64,000 bases of DNA from Gammaproteobacteria bacterium (GTDB taxonomy: Bacteria; Pseudomonadota; Gammaproteobacteria; Pseudomonadales; Azotimanducaceae), in assembly GCA_026708185.1 (NCBI GenBank), contig JAPOVK010000011.1, positions 1-64,000 of the forward strand, in the 5' to 3' direction. The notes under the pieces are model-generated. The model was given only the letters and a program-made list of their open reading frames with translations, did no database searches and was not told the origin of the DNA. Positions 17,689 through 26,510 of the stretch are shown piece by piece. Position 1 is the stretch's first letter; every line of letters begins with the position of its first letter. A program made the translations under genes and the position numbers.

Positions 17689-20178
17689 ATGCCGCGCCCT
17701 TTCTACACCCCGCCCAGTCCGCAGGCCGTCCGCGACGAGGTCAAGCGGATCGCTGCGAGCCAGGACGCCTGGTCCGACGACACCGTCGCGCTGATCCGCA
17801 ACCTCGACGAGTTCTCGGAGAGCTCCGCGAGCCAAATCCGCGAGAGTCGCGTCTCCCGGGCCAGGATCCAGCACGCGTTGGCCCTGGAATACGGGGCGTC
17901 TGACTGGCACGACCTGATCTTCCTGTGCGAGACGATGGAGCACGACGACTTCGCGCAGATCCGCAACCGCGCGAAGTTCCTTCTCGAGGATCACCAGGCT
18001 CGCTACCCCGTCGCGGCGGTGCGGCTCCGGAAGGCGCTGCCGGCGCTCGCGGAGATGGCGGACGACGATATCTTCGATGCGACGATCACGCTTGCGGCGG
18101 CGCAACGGACGATCGCCCGGGAGTACGGGTTCGGCTCGTGGCGAGCATTGCGCGCGTTCGCTAGGAGCCATCCCGCGACCGACGGGTTCCTGAACACGCC
18201 GGGTGCCGTGCCGCCCGACGTTGCTGCGGTGGTCGCGGCCGTCGATGCCGGTGACGCCGCGAAGCTCAAGACGCTGATCGACACCAATCCGTCGCTGGTG
18301 CACGCCCGGGTGGCCAGCGACATCACGTGCGGCGACACGCTGTTGCACCGCGCCGATCCTCGGGCCACCAACGGCTCGCAGATGACGAAAGGCCATCTCG
18401 AGGTCGCGCAACTGCTCATCGACAGCGGCATCGACATCGACGCGATGGGCGGCTGCGGCGACTCCTGCTTCACGCCGCCCATCGACGCCTCGTCGTGGAT
18501 CGGCAATCAGCGCATGGCGGCGCTCTTGCTGGACAACGGCGCCGATCCCAATCGCGCTTACTGGACAATGACGAGGCCGGTGCGAACGGCGGCGAATCAC
18601 AAGGGCAAGGCCATCTTCAGGATGCTGCTGAAGGCCGGGGCGGACTACACCTTGTACGAGACGGTTGCTCTCGGATTCCTGAAGCTGACGCGGGAACTGC
18701 TCGATCAGGGCGCGGACACCGTCAACGTGCTCGCCGACGGCGCCCTGCCGATCGTCCAGGCAGCGCAGGACGTGAAGATGACGCGCCTCCTGCTGCGCTA
18801 CGGCGCCGACCCCAATGGGCAGGACGCGCGGGGCGTGACGGCGCTCATGGCAGCGTCGCAGGCAGGCGCCAAGGACGTCGTCGAAGCGCTGCTCGGGGGC
18901 GGTGCCGAGCCGGACATCTTCTTCGCCATCGCCTCGCGGGATCGGGAAGCGGTCGATCGGATGCTCGAGGCCGACCCGGACTGCCACAAGTCGGAGGCCG
19001 TGACCCCCGTGATCCTGGCGGCGGCCTCCGGGGACCGGGCGGTCGTCGAAAGCCTGCTCAAGGCCGGTGCGGACCCGAACGAGGCACAGCACAGGTGGAT
19101 GCAGGACTCGCCGCTCGTCACAGCCGTGTCCCACCGCCACGAACATCTGGTTCCACTCCTGTTGGACCACGGCGCGGACGTCAACCCGCCTGGCGCGTTC
19201 AAATGGAACATCCCACTGACGGCTGCGGTCCGCTGGGGGAACTACGCCGGCGTGGAGATGCTGCTGGCCGCGGGTGCGGATCCGAGTGTCGCCAGCGACT
19301 CGGGCGGAATCGGCAATCCGCTCGGCTGGACCGCCTACGTCGGGGATCTCCGCTGCGCCAAGATGCTCGTGGACGCGGGTGCGGACAAGGCGGCACGCAG
19401 CCACGCGCTGGTCGGGGCTGCACACCACGGGCGGCTGTCGATCGTCGAGTTGCTCGGGACGCTCGACACCGACCTGCACCATCCGCACCCCGGCGGTGAT
19501 GCGATGCATCGAGCGCGGGCGAATAAGCATGCGGACGCCCTCAAGCTTCTGACTGAACTCGACGAGATCCACCAACTGTCCCCGCGTAGGCGGGACGACA
19601 TCCTTGGCCCGCGGGTCGAGTTCATGCACTTGCTGTGCAGCGACGACGGCAAGGGGCTCGATGCGCTGATCGGAAGGCACCCGGAGTTGGTCGACCGGGA
19701 CCTCGTCCGCAACGAACTGTTCCACCATGCGACGGGTAACCACCAGGGCAAGGTGGACCGGAAGCCGTGGCTCGCCGTGGTGGACGTGCTGGTGAAACAC
19801 GGAGTGCCATGGACGATCCACGCGGCCGTCGCCCGCGACCGCCTCGAAGAGATCGAACGACTGGCGAACGGACCCGGTGCGCTCAAGGCCGGGCTGCACA
19901 CGGCGGCCAAGTTCAACAACGTACGAGCGATGGAGTTCCTGCTCAAGGCGGGTGCAGACATTGACGCCAAGGAGTCGTCGGGCACGGCCCTGCATGAAGC
20001 CGTTCGCAATCGCTCGTTCGAGGCGGCCGAGTGCCTGATCAGACGGGGCGCGGGCGTCAATGCAACCGACCAGTATGGCAACTCGCCGCGGTCGTTTTGC
20101 CGTCCTGGAACGGAACAGAGCGATGCCCTATGCGATCTGCTCGACGCGCATGGCGCGACGACGTTGGGCCATGGCTGA
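17689..20178 (+). CDS. Large ankyrin-repeat protein
   Basis: An 829-residue protein. The first about 180 residues are helical and contain two copies of a module ending ALALEYGASDWHDLIFL and TIAREYGFGSWRALRAF, an N-terminal motif recurring in bacterial ankyrin proteins and also seen in the 9223-11265 product. The rest is roughly 15 ankyrin repeats, for example GVTALMAASQAGAKDVVEAL and GTALHEAVRNRSFEAAECL. No signal peptide. ATG 17689 follows AGGAAGTG. It is divergent from the four-gene ankyrin operon. Cytoplasmic, or secreted by a route not evident from sequence; function unknown. Confidence 0.87.
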   Translation: MPRPFYTPPSPQAVRDEVKRIAASQDAWSDDTVALIRNLDEFSESSASQIRESRVSRARIQHALALEYGASDWHDLIFLCETMEHDDFAQIRNRAKFLLEDHQARYPVAAVRLRKALPALAEMADDDIFDATITLAAAQRTIAREYGFGSWRALRAFARSHPATDGFLNTPGAVPPDVAAVVAAVDAGDAAKLKTLIDTNPSLVHARVASDITCGDTLLHRADPRATNGSQMTKGHLEVAQLLIDSGIDIDAMGGCGDSCFTPPIDASSWIGNQRMAALLLDNGADPNRAYWTMTRPVRTAANHKGKAIFRMLLKAGADYTLYETVALGFLKLTRELLDQGADTVNVLADGALPIVQAAQDVKMTRLLLRYGADPNGQDARGVTALMAASQAGAKDVVEALLGGGAEPDIFFAIASRDREAVDRMLEADPDCHKSEAVTPVILAAASGDRAVVESLLKAGADPNEAQHRWMQDSPLVTAVSHRHEHLVPLLLDHGADVNPPGAFKWNIPLTAAVRWGNYAGVEMLLAAGADPSVASDSGGIGNPLGWTAYVGDLRCAKMLVDAGADKAARSHALVGAAHHGRLSIVELLGTLDTDLHHPHPGGDAMHRARANKHADALKLLTELDEIHQLSPRRRDDILGPRVEFMHLLCSDDGKGLDALIGRHPELVDRDLVRNELFHHATGNHQGKVDRKPWLAVVDVLVKHGVPWTIHAAVARDRLEEIERLANGPGALKAGLHTAAKFNNVRAMEFLLKAGADIDAKESSGTALHEAVRNRSFEAAECLIRRGAGVNATDQYGNSPRSFCRPGTEQSDALCDLLDAHGATTLGHG

Positions 20179-20184
20179 CGAGGG

Positions 20185-21843
20185 TCAGTTGAACCAGTAG
20201 ATGAACTCGTCGTCGGGGGCGTCGGGGTCGAGCAGCGTCTTGTCGATGTTGATGGGCGACGTGATGGCCGACGGCCAGAGCGGCTCCGCCTGTGCGGCGT
20301 TGTGTTCGTCGAGAAGCCGCTGTAGGGAAGCGACGCGCTCGGGCTCGGCATCGGCGAGGTTGCGCTGCTCGGTAGGGTCTTCTTCGAGGTGGAAGAGCCA
20401 GGTCTTGCCACCCGGCTCGTTGGTCTGCAGCTTGTAGCCGTCGGCGATGACGACCTGGTAGTCGCCCGTGCGCCAGAACAGCTTCTCGTGCGGTACGCCC
20501 TCGGCAACGCCTTCGACGTAGGGAACGAGGTCGACGCCGTCGATCGTCCGGTCGCTCGGCAACTCGACGCCCGCCGCCGCCGCGGCGGTGGCGAAGATGT
20601 CGAAGCCGTGCACGGGGGCATCGAAGGTCTGACCTCCCGTTAGGCGCGCCGGCCATTTGAGGAAGAAGGGCACGTGGATGCCGCCCTCGAAGAAGCTGAT
20701 CTTCCACCCGCGGAACGGCGCGTTGACGCGAGGCAGGCCGATGTAGCCCGGGGCGCCGTTGTCCGACGTGAAGAACACGAGCGTGTTTTCCTCGAGGCCG
20801 TTGTCGCGCAGCGCATCGAGTATCCGGCCGACGCTGCGGTCGAGGGAGCGGACCATCGCGGCGTAGACGCGCAGGCGATGCCCTTCGATGTGCGACAGGG
20901 CGTCGTAGTCGGCTTTCAGCGCCTGCAACGGCGTATGCACGGCCCAGTGCGCGAGGTAAAGGAAGAACGGTCGATCCCTGTTGGCCTCGATGACCCGTAT
21001 GGCCTCGTCGGTGTAGTAGTCGGTCAGGTAGCCGCCGGGTGCGAATGGCGGGCCGCCGTTGAACGATGCCGCGAAGTTCATGGCGCGCCACAGGAAGCGG
21101 TCGATGCCGTCGAAGTCCTGTTTCGAGTTGACGACCTCCGGGTGGTCTTCGGGGAGATAGAGGCCGCTTGCCATCAAGAGGGTCTCGTCGAAACCCTGGG
21201 CGCGGGGCCCCATGTCGCCGCTCAGGCCCAGATGCCACTTGCCGATGTGCACGTTGTGGTAGCCCGCCGGTTTCAGCAACTCGGCGAGGGTGACCTCGGA
21301 GGCGGGCATGCCCATGTCGTTGTAGGGGATCGACGGCCCCACGTCGCGTACGATGTTCCTGCGCAGAGTCCCTGGCCTCGTGTCGGCAAGTTGCGGAACC
21401 ATCGTGCTGAAGCCGGCCGGCGTCGGCGTGAACTCGAAGCCGAAGCGCGTGCTGTAGCGACCGGTCATGAGGGCGGCGCGCGACGGCGCACAGGTGCCGT
21501 TGGCCGCGTAGCCGTTCGCGAAGTGAACGCCCTCTTGGGCCAAGGCGTCGATGTGCGGCGTCGGCACGGTGCCGCCGGCGACGCCGCCGCCGAGCCAGCT
21601 CAGGTCGTTCCAGCCGAGATCGTCCGCGAGGATAACGACGATGTTGGGCGGCCGTTGTGCTTCGGTCCGGCCGGCAGGATCTGCACCTGACTGCCACTCG
21701 ATCGCCTGGGGCGGCGCGACGTCCATGCGCCGGCTGATCTCGACCACCTCGAGGAGGATTTCTAGGCGGAAGACCCAGGCGATGCCGACGGCGGCCACGA
21801 CCGCTGCCACGATACCGATGGCCACAACGGCTGCACGGCTCAT
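20185..21843 (-). CDS. Type I sulfatase with N-terminal membrane anchor
   Basis: A 552-residue arylsulfatase-family enzyme. Residues 4-25 form a hydrophobic segment (signal anchor or signal peptide), so catalysis is predicted outside the cytoplasm. Metal site NIVVILADDLGWND (D74, D75), formylglycine motif CAPSRAALMTG at Cys118, a second metal site FFTSDNGAPGYIG, and a basic substrate-binding segment HIGKWHLG. ATG 21843 is preceded by AAGGAGGT, the best ribosome site in the region. It probably removes sulfate from an external ester or polysaccharide; the substrate is not predictable. Convergent with the 829-residue ankyrin gene. Confidence 0.9.
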   Translation of the reverse strand: MSRAAVVAIGIVAAVVAAVGIAWVFRLEILLEVVEISRRMDVAPPQAIEWQSGADPAGRTEAQRPPNIVVILADDLGWNDLSWLGGGVAGGTVPTPHIDALAQEGVHFANGYAANGTCAPSRAALMTGRYSTRFGFEFTPTPAGFSTMVPQLADTRPGTLRRNIVRDVGPSIPYNDMGMPASEVTLAELLKPAGYHNVHIGKWHLGLSGDMGPRAQGFDETLLMASGLYLPEDHPEVVNSKQDFDGIDRFLWRAMNFAASFNGGPPFAPGGYLTDYYTDEAIRVIEANRDRPFFLYLAHWAVHTPLQALKADYDALSHIEGHRLRVYAAMVRSLDRSVGRILDALRDNGLEENTLVFFTSDNGAPGYIGLPRVNAPFRGWKISFFEGGIHVPFFLKWPARLTGGQTFDAPVHGFDIFATAAAAAGVELPSDRTIDGVDLVPYVEGVAEGVPHEKLFWRTGDYQVVIADGYKLQTNEPGGKTWLFHLEEDPTEQRNLADAEPERVASLQRLLDEHNAAQAEPLWPSAITSPINIDKTLLDPDAPDDEFIYWFN

Positions 21844-21876
21844 TGAGACCTCCTTGCGGTTCGGCCCCTAAGGCGC

Positions 21877-22332
21877 TTACAACGGCAGATAGACCCGCGT
21901 TTCGCGCTCCTCCGGCGCCACTTCGCCCGGATCGTTGGTGTACACGTCCCAACCGAATTGGGCGTCGGAGCCGAGTTCGCGGGCCCGTTCCATGACCTGG
22001 CCCCAGACCGCGCCAACGTCTTCGTAGGCACCGACGTGCAGGGCCGTGAGCGCTCGGCCACCCGGCAGGACGTGCTGCTCGATGTCGCCGGCGCCGTCGA
22101 TGGGTTCCAGGACGGGCATGCCGGCGGCGATGTCGCAGGCGACGCCGTCCATGCTGAAGTAGCGCATGAACGGCATGCCGGCTGGCTGCTGCCCGGCGCC
22201 CGCGATGTGCTGGAAGACCCGCGGCAGGATGTCGGCCAATGCTTCGCCGAAATCGGTCAGGGCGACCTTGCGCCGGACGACCAGGGCGGATTGGGGCTCG
22301 AGGTCCACGGTTTCTATGGCGACTTCGGTCAT
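21877..22332 (-). CDS. GyrI-like / effector-binding-domain protein
   Basis: A 151-residue single-domain protein of the SOUL/GyrI-like superfamily (effector-binding domain of AraC and MerR regulators without the DNA-binding part). Typical elements are the start MTEVAIETVDLEP, MPFMRYFSMDG in the centre, GGRALTALHVGAYEDVGAVW and the C-terminal WDVYTNDPGEVAPEERETRVYLPL-type end. ATG 22332 preferred; a GTG at 22341 would add three residues. Such proteins bind small hydrophobic molecules. Its upstream side is the 16-bp tandem array at 22384-22463. Confidence 0.75.
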   Translation of the reverse strand: MTEVAIETVDLEPQSALVVRRKVALTDFGEALADILPRVFQHIAGAGQQPAGMPFMRYFSMDGVACDIAAGMPVLEPIDGAGDIEQHVLPGGRALTALHVGAYEDVGAVWGQVMERARELGSDAQFGWDVYTNDPGEVAPEERETRVYLPL

Positions 22333-22383
22333 GGGGATCACTTGCGCGGGCTGTCAGCGGCGCACCTTGCCGCAGCAGCCAAA

Positions 22384-22463
22384 CGCGCGTCAACCGACAC
22401 GTGCGTCAACCGACACGTGCGTCAACCGACACGCGCGTCAACCGACACGCGCGTCAACCGACG
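22384..22463. repeat. Five tandem copies of a 16-bp repeat
   Basis: CGYGCGTCAACCGACA is repeated five times head to tail without spacers; copies differ only at position 3 (C or T) and the last base of the array. It lies between the 3' end of the Zur-like gene (stop 22467-22469) and the 5' end of the GyrI-like gene, about 50 bases before the latter's ATG. Confidence 0.9.
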
Positions 22464-22466
22464 CGC

Positions 22467-22931
22467 TCAGGCCCGTTGGCAGTTGTCGCACAGCCCCTTG
22501 ATCTCGACGACCGCGTTGTCGGGTCGAAAGCCGTGTTGATCGGCGATCTTGGACAGCAAGGTCTCGAGCCCGCTCGATTCCACCTCGTCCACGTGGCCGC
22601 ACGAGGAGCAGAGCAGGAACTGGCTCTCGTGGGGATGGTCCGGATGGTCGCAAGGCACGTAGGACTGCGCGGATTGCAGGCGGTGAACGAGGCCGACGCG
22701 CATGAGGAAGTCGAGGTGTCGGTAGACGGTCAGCGGCGCGATCTTCCGCTCTTGGCGTTGCTCCAGCAGGGCGATGAGTTCGTAGGCGGAGAGCGGTCGG
22801 TCGCTTTGCAGCATCTCCGCGTAGACGGCCAATCGCGCCGGCGTCAACCGTGCGCCTTTCTCGGCGCAGCGCGCTTCGGCGAGCTTGCGCCACTTCGCCG
22901 CGAGACGCGGTGCCTTGCCCAAGCTAGCCAA
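22467..22931 (-). CDS. zur: Fur-family metalloregulator, Zur-like
   Basis: Fur-type repressor, 154 residues from the TTG at 22931, which overlaps the MerC stop by 8 bases; a start at 23039 would extend into MerC coding sequence. The winged-helix region runs RLTPARLAVYAEMLQSDRPL to APLTVYRHLDFLMRVGLVHRL. Metal-related residues include CDHPDHPHES, and two CxxC pairs (CSSCG, CDNC) form the structural zinc site. Lack of the Fur HHxH pattern, the double CxxC and coupling to a MerC-like gene favour Zur over Fur; this remains inference. Likely represses its own operon from the box at 23433-23453. Confidence 0.78.
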   Translation of the reverse strand: MASLGKAPRLAAKWRKLAEARCAEKGARLTPARLAVYAEMLQSDRPLSAYELIALLEQRQERKIAPLTVYRHLDFLMRVGLVHRLQSAQSYVPCDHPDHPHESQFLLCSSCGHVDEVESSGLETLLSKIADQHGFRPDNAVVEIKGLCDNCQRA

Positions 22932-23391
22932 AGGGACGACGCTGTGGGTCCGGTTGGGGACGATCGCCGCCAGCCGGTTGGTTTGGGATATGGCCCCGGC
23001 CACGTTGCCGCGTCCAGTGCCAAAGGTGCGCAGACCCAAGCAGCACGCCGCCGGTGACGGTAATCGGTTCTTCGTACGCCGATGCGGCCTCGACGAACGC
23101 CCCTACCAGCAGTAGAGCCAAGCCCGTCGCTGCCGCGGCCACGAAAAGCCCACCGCCGCCGGCGGGCAGGGCCTTCCACATGACGCGCAGACTCACGGGA
23201 ACCGCCGTGGCGGCCAGGATGCGATGCAGGATTTCACTCTCGCTCGCTTGGGCAGCCAATGGCAGCAGGCTCACCAGCAGGGGCAGGGCGAGGCAGTGGA
23301 TCAGGCACAGCGTCGAGAGCCCCGCCGCACACAGATCCAGCCGCGCTGTGCCGACGTTCGGCGGATGGAGTTGGCCGCTGGCCTGGTTCAT
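22924..23391 (-). CDS. merC: MerC-domain integral membrane protein
   Basis: A 155-residue protein with four hydrophobic segments. The segment CAAGLSTLCLIHCLALPLL matches the MerC signature with the paired cysteines of the first helix region, followed by helices around residues 60-80, 90-110 and 115-135. MerC transports Hg2+ in mer operons, but no other mer gene is present and the Zur-like gene overlaps its 3' end, so a zinc or other metal role is more likely (inference). ATG 23391. A candidate Zur box lies 42 bases upstream. Confidence 0.75.
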   Translation of the reverse strand: MNQASGQLHPPNVGTARLDLCAAGLSTLCLIHCLALPLLVSLLPLAAQASESEILHRILAATAVPVSLRVMWKALPAGGGGLFVAAAATGLALLLVGAFVEAASAYEEPITVTGGVLLGSAHLWHWTRQRGRGHIPNQPAGGDRPQPDPQRRPFG

Positions 23392-23432
23392 GGATTGGCT
23401 GACCCTTGCGCGTACCCGCGTACCGGTTGAGG

Positions 23433-23453
23433 TTGATATGTTATAACGTACTT
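23433..23453. promoter_or_regulatory. Candidate Zur box
   Basis: An AT-rich site in otherwise GC-rich DNA, TTGATATGTTATAACGTACT, centred on the palindrome GTTATAAC (23440-23447). It resembles the proteobacterial Zur consensus, which carries TGTTATA and TATAACA half-sites. It stands just upstream of the merC-zur pair, as expected for autoregulation. Confidence 0.5.
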
Positions 23454-23777
23454 GCGTCGGACGACAATCGCGGTCGCATGTTGCGGGCCGCTTCGAACGC
23501 CCGAAGTCGGGTGCCCGGAACACGATCCGAGAAGGGGGAACGCCCGAGTTCGGGCGGGGCCGACGGTCCCCATTGGAACTGTACCAACCGGCGCCGGAGT
23601 TGGCCCGCCTGCGAGGCGCCGTCGGGTTCTTCCCGCTCTGAATGCCGCGCGGGTCATGGGCGCAGCTCTTGGGGCGCTGTGGTCGGTCAAGGAGAACCAT
23701 CACCTTGCGCCGGGACAGATGTCAGACTAGAGGTCCGAGTCGAAGTCAACGGTCTTAGGGTGGCGGTAGGCAGCGCG

Positions 23778-24038
23778 GTGCCGATCGATAAGCGGATAGT
23801 CTCTACGGCGATCGCCCGAATGGGGATCGGTGGTCGGCCCGTGATGGCGCATAGCAGCCTGAAGGCGCTCGGCGTGGTCGTCGGTGGCGCGTCGGCCGTG
23901 GTCGGGGCATTGCTGGATCGCCGCCGAACCGTCCTCGTGCCCGCTTTCTCGTCTGGCGGATTGCGTCCGATGCGCGGACGCGGTTGCGGGCGGTCCCGTC
24001 CAGGAACTGCCGGTCCGGCTGCGGGGCCGGCGCACTGA
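23778..24038 (+). pseudogene. Remnant of an AAC(3)-type aminoglycoside acetyltransferase family gene
   Basis: An 87-codon frame begins IDKRIVSTAIARMGI and continues RPVMAHSSLKALGVVVGG, then RRTVLVPAFSSGG: the N-terminal pattern of the AAC(3)/YokD family (HsSl...lG.v.GG...lvlPtf). Family members are about 270 residues; here homology ends after about 60 residues and the frame runs into Gly/Arg-rich noise and a repeat region. The surrounding 980-bp gap (23392-24371) otherwise holds the Zur box, a CGCCCGAGTTCGGGCG hairpin near 23543 and the structured repeat at 24109-24253. Confidence 0.45.
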
Positions 24039-24108
24039 AACCCATATGCAAACCGAGTGATGGTGCGTGGAATTCGTCGGAACGGGCCGTTGCGTGGTTC
24101 CAGAGAGC

Positions 24109-24253
24109 GCCCCATAGCCGTGTCCGGTACCTCGCTTCGCTCGGCACCGGCGCGTGCCGCTTGCGGCACGCCGACTCCGGCCCAAGGCCACTCCGACCGC
24201 GCATGGAACAAACGCCGCCGGTCGCGTACGCTCCCTCTGGCGCTTGTTCCATG
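24109..24253. repeat. Structured 145-bp repeat, copy A
   Basis: About 85 percent identical to 26511-26656. It contains a GCGTGCCG-CTTG-CGGCACGC hairpin (about 24152-24171) and ends with a long stem, CATGGAACAA...TTGTTCCATG. Two further hairpins (GCGACCGC-TTC-GCGGTCGC and GAGAATTCG-CTG-CGCGAATTCTC) follow at 24259-24303 in this copy only. Confidence 0.8.
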
Positions 24254-24371
24254 CGAGACGCGACCGCTTCGCGGTCGCCCCGAGAATTCGCTGCGCGAAT
24301 TCTCCCGGCGGCGAGGCGGCGCCGACCGGCAGGCAACAAGACACGGTTTTGTTACATGGAAGGCGTTGTTA

Positions 24372-25604
24372 ATGTCCGCCGTCTGCGCGACGGGCGTAGC
24401 GGCCGGTTGCGATCCGGTGCAACCACCGGAAGCTGCGGAGGAGCTGACGCCGGACGCATACGCCGAGGACTTCGACGAAGCCTGGGCGTTCATACGCGAC
24501 ACCTACGCTTACTTTGATCAAGAGGCCGTCGACTGGGAGCGGGTACGCGTCGTTTTGCGACCCCGGGCCGCCGAGGTCCCCGACAACGCCGGATTCGTCG
24601 GCCTGCTCGAGCAGCTTCTCGAGCACCTGTGCGACCACCACGCGCACCTGGGCGTTAACACCTCGTCCTCGCCGCGTCTGGTGCCGAGCGGTGCCGATCT
24701 CTGGGCAGCGCATCGGCTGGGAAAGGCGGTGATCACGGCCGTGCGCGCCGGGTCCGGTGCGGAGAGGTCGGGGCTCCGCCCGGGGATGCAGATCCTATCG
24801 ATTGGCGGATCGCCCGTGGCGGCAGCCGTGGACGAACGCTTGCCGCAGGCCGTCAAGCGCGACCATGCCGCCGCGCGCGATTGGGCGCTGCGAACCTTGT
24901 TGGCCGGGCGGCATGGCGCATCGGTCCGCCTAGAGGTCGAGGCCGAGTCGGGACGTGTTGATGCCGCGTTCGAACCGGGACGCACGAATCGGCCGGACGC
25001 GCCGCTGACAGCCAGCCGCCTGGACGGCGAGATCGGGCATATCCGCCTTCATGACAGCCTAGGCCGGGATGCGCTGATCCCGGCCTGGGACGCGGCACTG
25101 GCACGCTTGCAGGACACCGACGGACTCGTCATCGACCTCCGCGACACGCCAGGGGGCGGGGACGCGGTGGTCGCACGCCCGTTGATGGGCCGCCTGGTGT
25201 CCTCCGCGCTGCCGTATCAGCGCCATGTGCAGCCCGATCCGAGGCGACCCGGCGCGACGGAGCGGACATGGACGGAGAAGGTGAATCCGCGCGGCCCCTT
25301 CACGTACGACCGACCGGTGGCCGTGCTGGTCGGCCGCTGGACGGGCAGCATGGGCGAGGGCGTCGCCATCGGCCTGGACGGCATGCAGCGTGCGGACGTC
25401 TTCGGTTCGCCGATGGCCGGACTGCGGGGCGCAATCGAGACGCTCGTCCTCAAGCACACGAAGATTCCGGTGCGCGTGCCGGCGGAGCGGCTGTACCACG
25501 TGGACGGCACCCCGCGTGAAGCGTTCCGTCCGCCGTTCCCCGTCGAGGCGGGGCGGGGCGATGCCGTGCTCGATGCCGCCGTCACGCAGCTGGGGCAGGG
25601 GTAG
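24372..25604 (+). CDS. S41-family peptidase-like lipoprotein with PDZ domain
   Basis: A 410-residue protein. ATG 24372 gives a short N-terminus with VAAGC, a plausible lipobox at Cys13, though the hydrophobic stretch is short; TTG 24366 two codons upstream would lengthen it slightly. Residues about 105-150 form a PDZ-like domain (GKAVITAVRAGSGAERSGLR, GMQILSIGG), then a C-terminal-processing-protease core: GLVIDLRDTPGGGDAVVA and WTGSMGEGVAI, whose Ser is the expected nucleophile, with a Lys in LVLKHTKIPVRVP nearby. S41 enzymes are Ser/Lys proteases. Probably an envelope protease or a peptidase-fold binding protein. Confidence 0.75.
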   Translation: MSAVCATGVAAGCDPVQPPEAAEELTPDAYAEDFDEAWAFIRDTYAYFDQEAVDWERVRVVLRPRAAEVPDNAGFVGLLEQLLEHLCDHHAHLGVNTSSSPRLVPSGADLWAAHRLGKAVITAVRAGSGAERSGLRPGMQILSIGGSPVAAAVDERLPQAVKRDHAAARDWALRTLLAGRHGASVRLEVEAESGRVDAAFEPGRTNRPDAPLTASRLDGEIGHIRLHDSLGRDALIPAWDAALARLQDTDGLVIDLRDTPGGGDAVVARPLMGRLVSSALPYQRHVQPDPRRPGATERTWTEKVNPRGPFTYDRPVAVLVGRWTGSMGEGVAIGLDGMQRADVFGSPMAGLRGAIETLVLKHTKIPVRVPAERLYHVDGTPREAFRPPFPVEAGRGDAVLDAAVTQLGQG

Positions 25605-25618
25605 GCTTTGCGTCGCAG

Positions 25619-26371
25619 TTGTCCGAAAAGGCTGGGGTCCTAGTGGGAGTGATACGGACATCGAAGACCCGCCTCAGTGCGTGCGTGAAAGCCTTCGACA
25701 CCAACGCCGTGGTGGCCGGGATAAAGGCACGGCCCGACCTCTTGCACCACGCCGATGAGCGCGGTCGGAACTGGCTCCACTTGTGCGCGAGTGTTGACGC
25801 CCGCGAGCGTGGCCTGGACCCCGCAGACGCGCTGCCACTCGCACGGGCGCTGCTCGACTTCGGAATCGACGTCAACGCTGCGGCGTTCACGGAAGGTACG
25901 TGGCGGGCGACGCCGTTGTGGTACGCGGTTGCGCGGGGCAACAACATCGACCTCGCACGATACCTGCTGGCCGCGGGGTCAACGCCGGAGCACTGCCTCT
26001 GGGCGGCCGTCTACAACGAGGATCTCGACATGATCGCGCTGCTCACCGAGGCCGGAGCGCGCCTCGACGCGGTCGCGGAACAGGAGACCCCGCTCCTGCA
26101 CGCCGTCAAGTACAGCCGGTTCCGCGGCGCCGAAGCACTGCTCGAGGCGGGCGCCGACCCCGACTACCGCGACGTGCGCGGCATGACTGCCCTGCACTAC
26201 ATGCTGAAGAAAAACAGCGACATCCGGCACTTCGGCATGTTCGCAGCACGCGGTGCCCGGGGCGATCTTCCTGATCGCGACGGCCGGACTGCGGTGGCAA
26301 TCCTCTCCCGCAAGCGCAACCCGGCCTTCCATGCCGTCGCGGCCCGACTCGGCGAAGGCAAGACACGATAG
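25619..26371 (+). CDS. Small ankyrin-repeat protein
   Basis: A 250-residue protein of about five ankyrin repeats (RNWLHLCASVDARE, ATPLWYAVARGNNIDLARYL, ETPLLHAVKYSRFRGAEALL, GMTALHYMLKKNSDI, GRTAVAILSRK). The frame opens at TTG 25619; GTG 25643 or 25649 are shorter alternatives. It begins 14 bases after the S41-like gene and may be cotranscribed with it. Unlike those of the 9-20 kb island it has no signal peptide. Confidence 0.75.
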   Translation: MSEKAGVLVGVIRTSKTRLSACVKAFDTNAVVAGIKARPDLLHHADERGRNWLHLCASVDARERGLDPADALPLARALLDFGIDVNAAAFTEGTWRATPLWYAVARGNNIDLARYLLAAGSTPEHCLWAAVYNEDLDMIALLTEAGARLDAVAEQETPLLHAVKYSRFRGAEALLEAGADPDYRDVRGMTALHYMLKKNSDIRHFGMFAARGARGDLPDRDGRTAVAILSRKRNPAFHAVAARLGEGKTR

Positions 26372-26510
26372 CTTGAGCGCGGTCTGCCACGCCTGTGTGT
26401 GGTCGAGTCCGACTCACGCCGATTGTGGCCAATGCCGCTGCCTGTCACAGTTGGTGACGGAGCGGGCAAGGTGGGGCGATGAACGGTTGGCCTTTGGCGA
26501 TGCCAAGCGA

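Noticed and set aside
22384-22463. 16-bp repeats as a CRISPR array
   Set aside because: No spacers between units and no cas genes.
24356-24371. ATG at 24356 as start of the S41-like gene
   Set aside because: It is in another frame; ATG 24372 is in frame with the peptidase.
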